A stretch of 7,693 bases of DNA from Nitrospirota bacterium (lineage in GTDB: Bacteria; Nitrospirota; Nitrospiria; Nitrospirales; UBA8639). The notes beneath the pieces were generated by a model. The model was not told the DNA's origin. It ran no database searches and worked only from the letters and a program-made list of their open reading frames with translations. A program made the position numbers and the translations under genes. The DNA lies in NCBI GenBank assembly GCA_020355985.1, contig CP070628.1:766062-773754 (forward strand). Reading direction: 5' to 3'. This document shows positions 5,526 to 7,693 of the stretch, piece by piece. How positions within the stretch are numbered: position 1 is the stretch's first letter; every line of letters begins with the position of its first letter.

Positions 5526-7283
5526 CTACGAAGCGGAAACAGGGCTTGATTCCCGTGGTCGGGTGAGTTGTGAGACTGGGATATGACTGGCAAATACTTG
5601 CATAAGTCCTAAATCTTCATCGTCCTGGTCTAAGACTGGAGTCAATGCGAGGTCGGTATAGTTCTTTTTATTTTGATCGGCTTTAACGCGTTTTAAAATT
5701 TTTTGAAACCTCCAAACAAGCATTCCCCATTGAACCCCGGTTCGGAGTACCTCGAAGGCCCTTTTTGGATAAAACCATAGAGGGTTTTCTCGCGGCATGG
5801 TCGGTCTGCGCAAGGTCCGAATTTTTCGGCGGAAAATACCACCTTCCAGAGGGTGAATACCTTCAATGGTGGTACAGCCGTAAAACCATGTGAGAAAAGA
5901 CGTGACCTTGTTGATGTTTTGTCCTTTGGCTGCCGCCCGTCGAATCACGGTTTCCACATGTTCTGGGGTGTAATATTGTTCCCAAGCAGCTCGGTAGATC
6001 TGTTGCCACGTTTCTTTTGACATGATCGGATGTTTAACGGTGACATGCTCTAAATCATAGAAATTCATGTCAGGTTCCATCCACACCCCTTGTTGGTGAA
6101 GGATCTTGTGATCTTCCGATCCAGGAAGCGGAGTCAAACAGAAAAACTCCAGACAATCCAAGGGTAATTCTTTTTTGATGATGGCAATGTCTCGTGCGAT
6201 CGTTTCCGGTGTGTCACTGGGAAACCCAAGAATGTAGCCAGCAACGGTGGTGCATCCGTGGTCTTTCCACATTTGCGCCATTTTGCGATATTCCCAAATT
6301 TTGTTTTGACGTTTTTTCGCACCAACCAACGAGTCGGGATTGATGTTTTCCAAACCAATAAACACATTACGACAGCCCGCCCGTGCGCATTTTTCAATGA
6401 AACGCGGAATCTTGTGACACAATGTATCGACTTGAATGGTAAACGAAATCGGAAGTTGTTCGTCTTCACGCATCGCGATGCAGCGATCTAATATGGCTTC
6501 CCAGTCTTTGTTCCGTGCAAAATCATCGTCGGTGATAAAGAATCGACGGATACCTTGGGCTAAATTGGCTCGAATGAGAGCCTCAATATCATCTGCCGAT
6601 CGCCAACGAGATTTCCGGCCTTGCACATTGATGATCGTACAAAAGCTACATTGGAATGGGCAGCCGCGTCCCGCATCAAAACTCGACAGCCGGCGAAGCG
6701 TGTTTTTGATAATGTGGGCGGGGAGAAATGGCGAAGGGGCTTTTTGTAAACCAGGCAGCTGGTCCATGACGTTATAGAGGGGTTTGAGCCGATGGTGATA
6801 GGCGTCTTGGAGAAGCACATCCAGATGTTCCTCAGCTTCTCCGGCAAACAGCGTGATCCCTTTGTTCATGGCTTGTTGTATGTCAGACGGGGGGGAAGGC
6901 AGCATGGCCAAACAGCCACTGACATGAAATCCGCCAATGACCACCGGAATGTCAGCCTTCAAAAAGTGATCAGCAAGATCCACAGCATGAGGAAATTGGT
7001 TGGTTTGCACACCAACCAATCCGACCATCCCATTTCCCGCTTTCTTAATAGATTGAATGATCTTTTTGATTGGGAGGACCGTATTGGTTTCATCGTATGG
7101 TTCAACGAGCAACTCAACATCTTCCCCAAGTGCGCGACGCTTGGCGGAATCCAGGACCAAACCATAGAGGGCGGCTAAGGTGTTGGATGGAATTGATGAG
7201 CGAAGCCATTGGATGACGTAACCTTCATCATCGTAATGCGAAGGTTTGATGAGGACGAGTTGGAAAGTTTTTGCTGTGGTCAT
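5526..7283 (-). CDS. B12-binding-domain-type radical SAM protein, substrate unknown
   Basis: A complete 585-residue protein with no membrane segment or signal peptide. The N-terminal part (about 5-190) is a Rossmann-like B12-binding-type domain: L-V-L-I-K-P-S at the first strand, G-L-V-G-V-Q-T, V-V-I-G-G-F-H-V-S-G at 114-123, and F-A-G-E-A-E-E at 146-152. The usual lower-ligand motif DxHxxG is not visible, so cobalamin, if bound, would be base-on or without a protein histidine ligand. The radical SAM domain starts at about 200, with G-R-G-C208-P-F-Q-C212-S-F-C215, the canonical CX3CX2C that binds the [4Fe-4S] cluster and SAM. It is followed by T251-D-D-D-F, F308-I-G-L-E-N and G349-Y-I-L-G-F-P, all typical of this superfamily. 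A C-terminal extension (about 420-585) is tryptophan- and arginine-rich. The ATG lacks a strong Shine-Dalgarno sequence, but a good promoter lies about 32 bases before it. It is transcribed alone as far as I can see. Methylation or another C-C or C-S chemistry is possible, and the target is unknown. Confidence 0.9.
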   Translation of the reverse strand: MTTAKTFQLVLIKPSHYDDEGYVIQWLRSSIPSNTLAALYGLVLDSAKRRALGEDVELLVEPYDETNTVLPIKKIIQSIKKAGNGMVGLVGVQTNQFPHAVDLADHFLKADIPVVIGGFHVSGCLAMLPSPPSDIQQAMNKGITLFAGEAEEHLDVLLQDAYHHRLKPLYNVMDQLPGLQKAPSPFLPAHIIKNTLRRLSSFDAGRGCPFQCSFCTIINVQGRKSRWRSADDIEALIRANLAQGIRRFFITDDDFARNKDWEAILDRCIAMREDEQLPISFTIQVDTLCHKIPRFIEKCARAGCRNVFIGLENINPDSLVGAKKRQNKIWEYRKMAQMWKDHGCTTVAGYILGFPSDTPETIARDIAIIKKELPLDCLEFFCLTPLPGSEDHKILHQQGVWMEPDMNFYDLEHVTVKHPIMSKETWQQIYRAAWEQYYTPEHVETVIRRAAAKGQNINKVTSFLTWFYGCTTIEGIHPLEGGIFRRKIRTLRRPTMPRENPLWFYPKRAFEVLRTGVQWGMLVWRFQKILKRVKADQNKKNYTDLALTPVLDQDDEDLGLMQVFASHIPVSQLTRPRESSPVSAS

Positions 7284-7321
7284 GCTAAGAAGAAGAGGTC
7301 CAGCAGCATTATTGAATGTGC

Positions 7322-7350
7322 ATAGTAGGGAAGAATGATTAATGGGTCAA
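7322..7350 (-). promoter_or_regulatory. Sigma70-type promoter of the radical SAM gene
   Basis: On the minus strand, TTGACC (7345-7350, 5 of 6 to consensus), a 17-base spacer, then TACTAT (7322-7327, 4 of 6). The start of transcription would fall near 7315, giving a leader of about 32 bases before the ATG at 7283. It lies in the gap after the channel gene and supports the radical SAM gene as a separate transcription unit. Confidence 0.5.
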
Positions 7351-7461
7351 TAGAGATAGGAAGCAGGTAGCATGTTGGGTGCCAGTGAGCATCATGAAGT
7401 ACGGCCCCTAGATTTCCGAGCCCATCTTTATGAGAGTGAGTTGCTCAGTCAAGGCATTTTT

Positions 7462-7693
7462 TTATGATTGAGGTGGTGGCGGTGACGAAGGTGTGGGAGG
7501 AGAAAATGCTTCTGGAGCACCGAGGGGGAGAGATTCAACATACAGTGACGTCGAGGGAAATGCGAAAGCTGCCCCATGACCTTCTACAATCTCCTTGATT
7601 TTATAAGCCAAGATTTCTTTCACCGCTAACCATTCACCCCAAGCTGTCGTTTTTGTGAAACAGTACAGAAGGATATCGATGCTTGATGCTCCA
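7462..7693 (-). CDS. MscS-family mechanosensitive channel, C-terminal fragment (cut by window edge)
   Basis: The last 76 codons and the stop of a gene that begins beyond the right edge; the frame is 7692-7690, 7689-7687 and so on, ending in TAA at 7462-7464. The pattern S-S-I-D-I-L-L-Y-C-F, W-x-E-W-L-A-V-K-E-I-L, a helix with K-I-K-E-I-V-E, then G-A-A-F-A-F-P-S-T-S-L-Y-V is that of the cytoplasmic alpha/beta C-terminal domain of MscS-type channels, which ends in F-P-x-x-x-x-Y or a variant of it. Such channels open on membrane tension to release solutes during hypo-osmotic shock. A short proline-rich tail (P-P-T-P-S-S-P-P-P-P) follows the domain. The pore and membrane helices are not in the window, so the subfamily cannot be named. 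No clear terminator follows the stop. Confidence 0.8.
   Translation of the reverse strand, partial: GASSIDILLYCFTKTTAWGEWLAVKEILAYKIKEIVEGHGAAFAFPSTSLYVESLPLGAPEAFSPPTPSSPPPPQS

Noticed and set aside
5378..5593. Minus-strand 71-codon frame overlapping the end of the radical SAM gene
   Set aside because: Low-complexity S/L/F-rich product in a shifted frame over a well-supported gene end. It reads as a shadow frame.

Overview
The window reads almost entirely on the minus strand and looks like chromosomal DNA of a free-living Gram-negative bacterium. The moderate base composition, the style of the HisKA/HATPase kinases, the lone-heme DUF3365 protein and the B12-binding-type radical SAM protein together suggest a Nitrospira-like member of the Nitrospirota. 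That assignment is inference from protein character, not from a marker gene.

Layout in minus-strand transcription order, from high to low coordinates. (1) 7462-7693: C-terminal end of an MscS-family mechanosensitive channel, cut by the window edge. (2) 7284-7461: intergenic, with a good sigma70-type promoter for the next gene. (3) 5526-7283: a complete B12-binding-domain radical SAM protein of unknown substrate. (4) 5055-5525: 471 bases with no intact gene. It holds a possible decayed, frameshifted coding remnant just after the radical SAM gene, then an AT-rich leader with small dyads in front of the next gene. (5) 4605-5054: a stand-alone CheY-like receiver with a very strong ribosome binding site, followed by (6) a textbook intrinsic terminator at 4484-4521. 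(7) 3323-4429: a soluble histidine kinase whose N-terminal domain is a Rossmann nucleotide-binding fold. (8) 875-3316: a membrane histidine kinase with an extracytoplasmic dCACHE-like domain, HAMP and PAS. (9) 248-847: an exported single-heme c-type DUF3365 (Tll0287-like) protein. (10) 1-247: no gene seen.

Genes 7 to 9 are packed with gaps of 6 and 27 bases and should be one operon. With the receiver just upstream they look like one signalling module. A periplasmic heme protein and a periplasmic dCACHE domain would read the envelope, a Rossmann domain would read a cytoplasmic nucleotide or metabolite, and two related kinase cores could both feed a receiver that has no DNA-binding output. The terminator between the receiver and the kinases suggests that the receiver is made in excess or separately. 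The most unusual element is the Rossmann-histidine kinase fusion. The heme protein beside a kinase, as a possible split sensor, is the second. No mobile element, CRISPR array, tRNA or rRNA was found.
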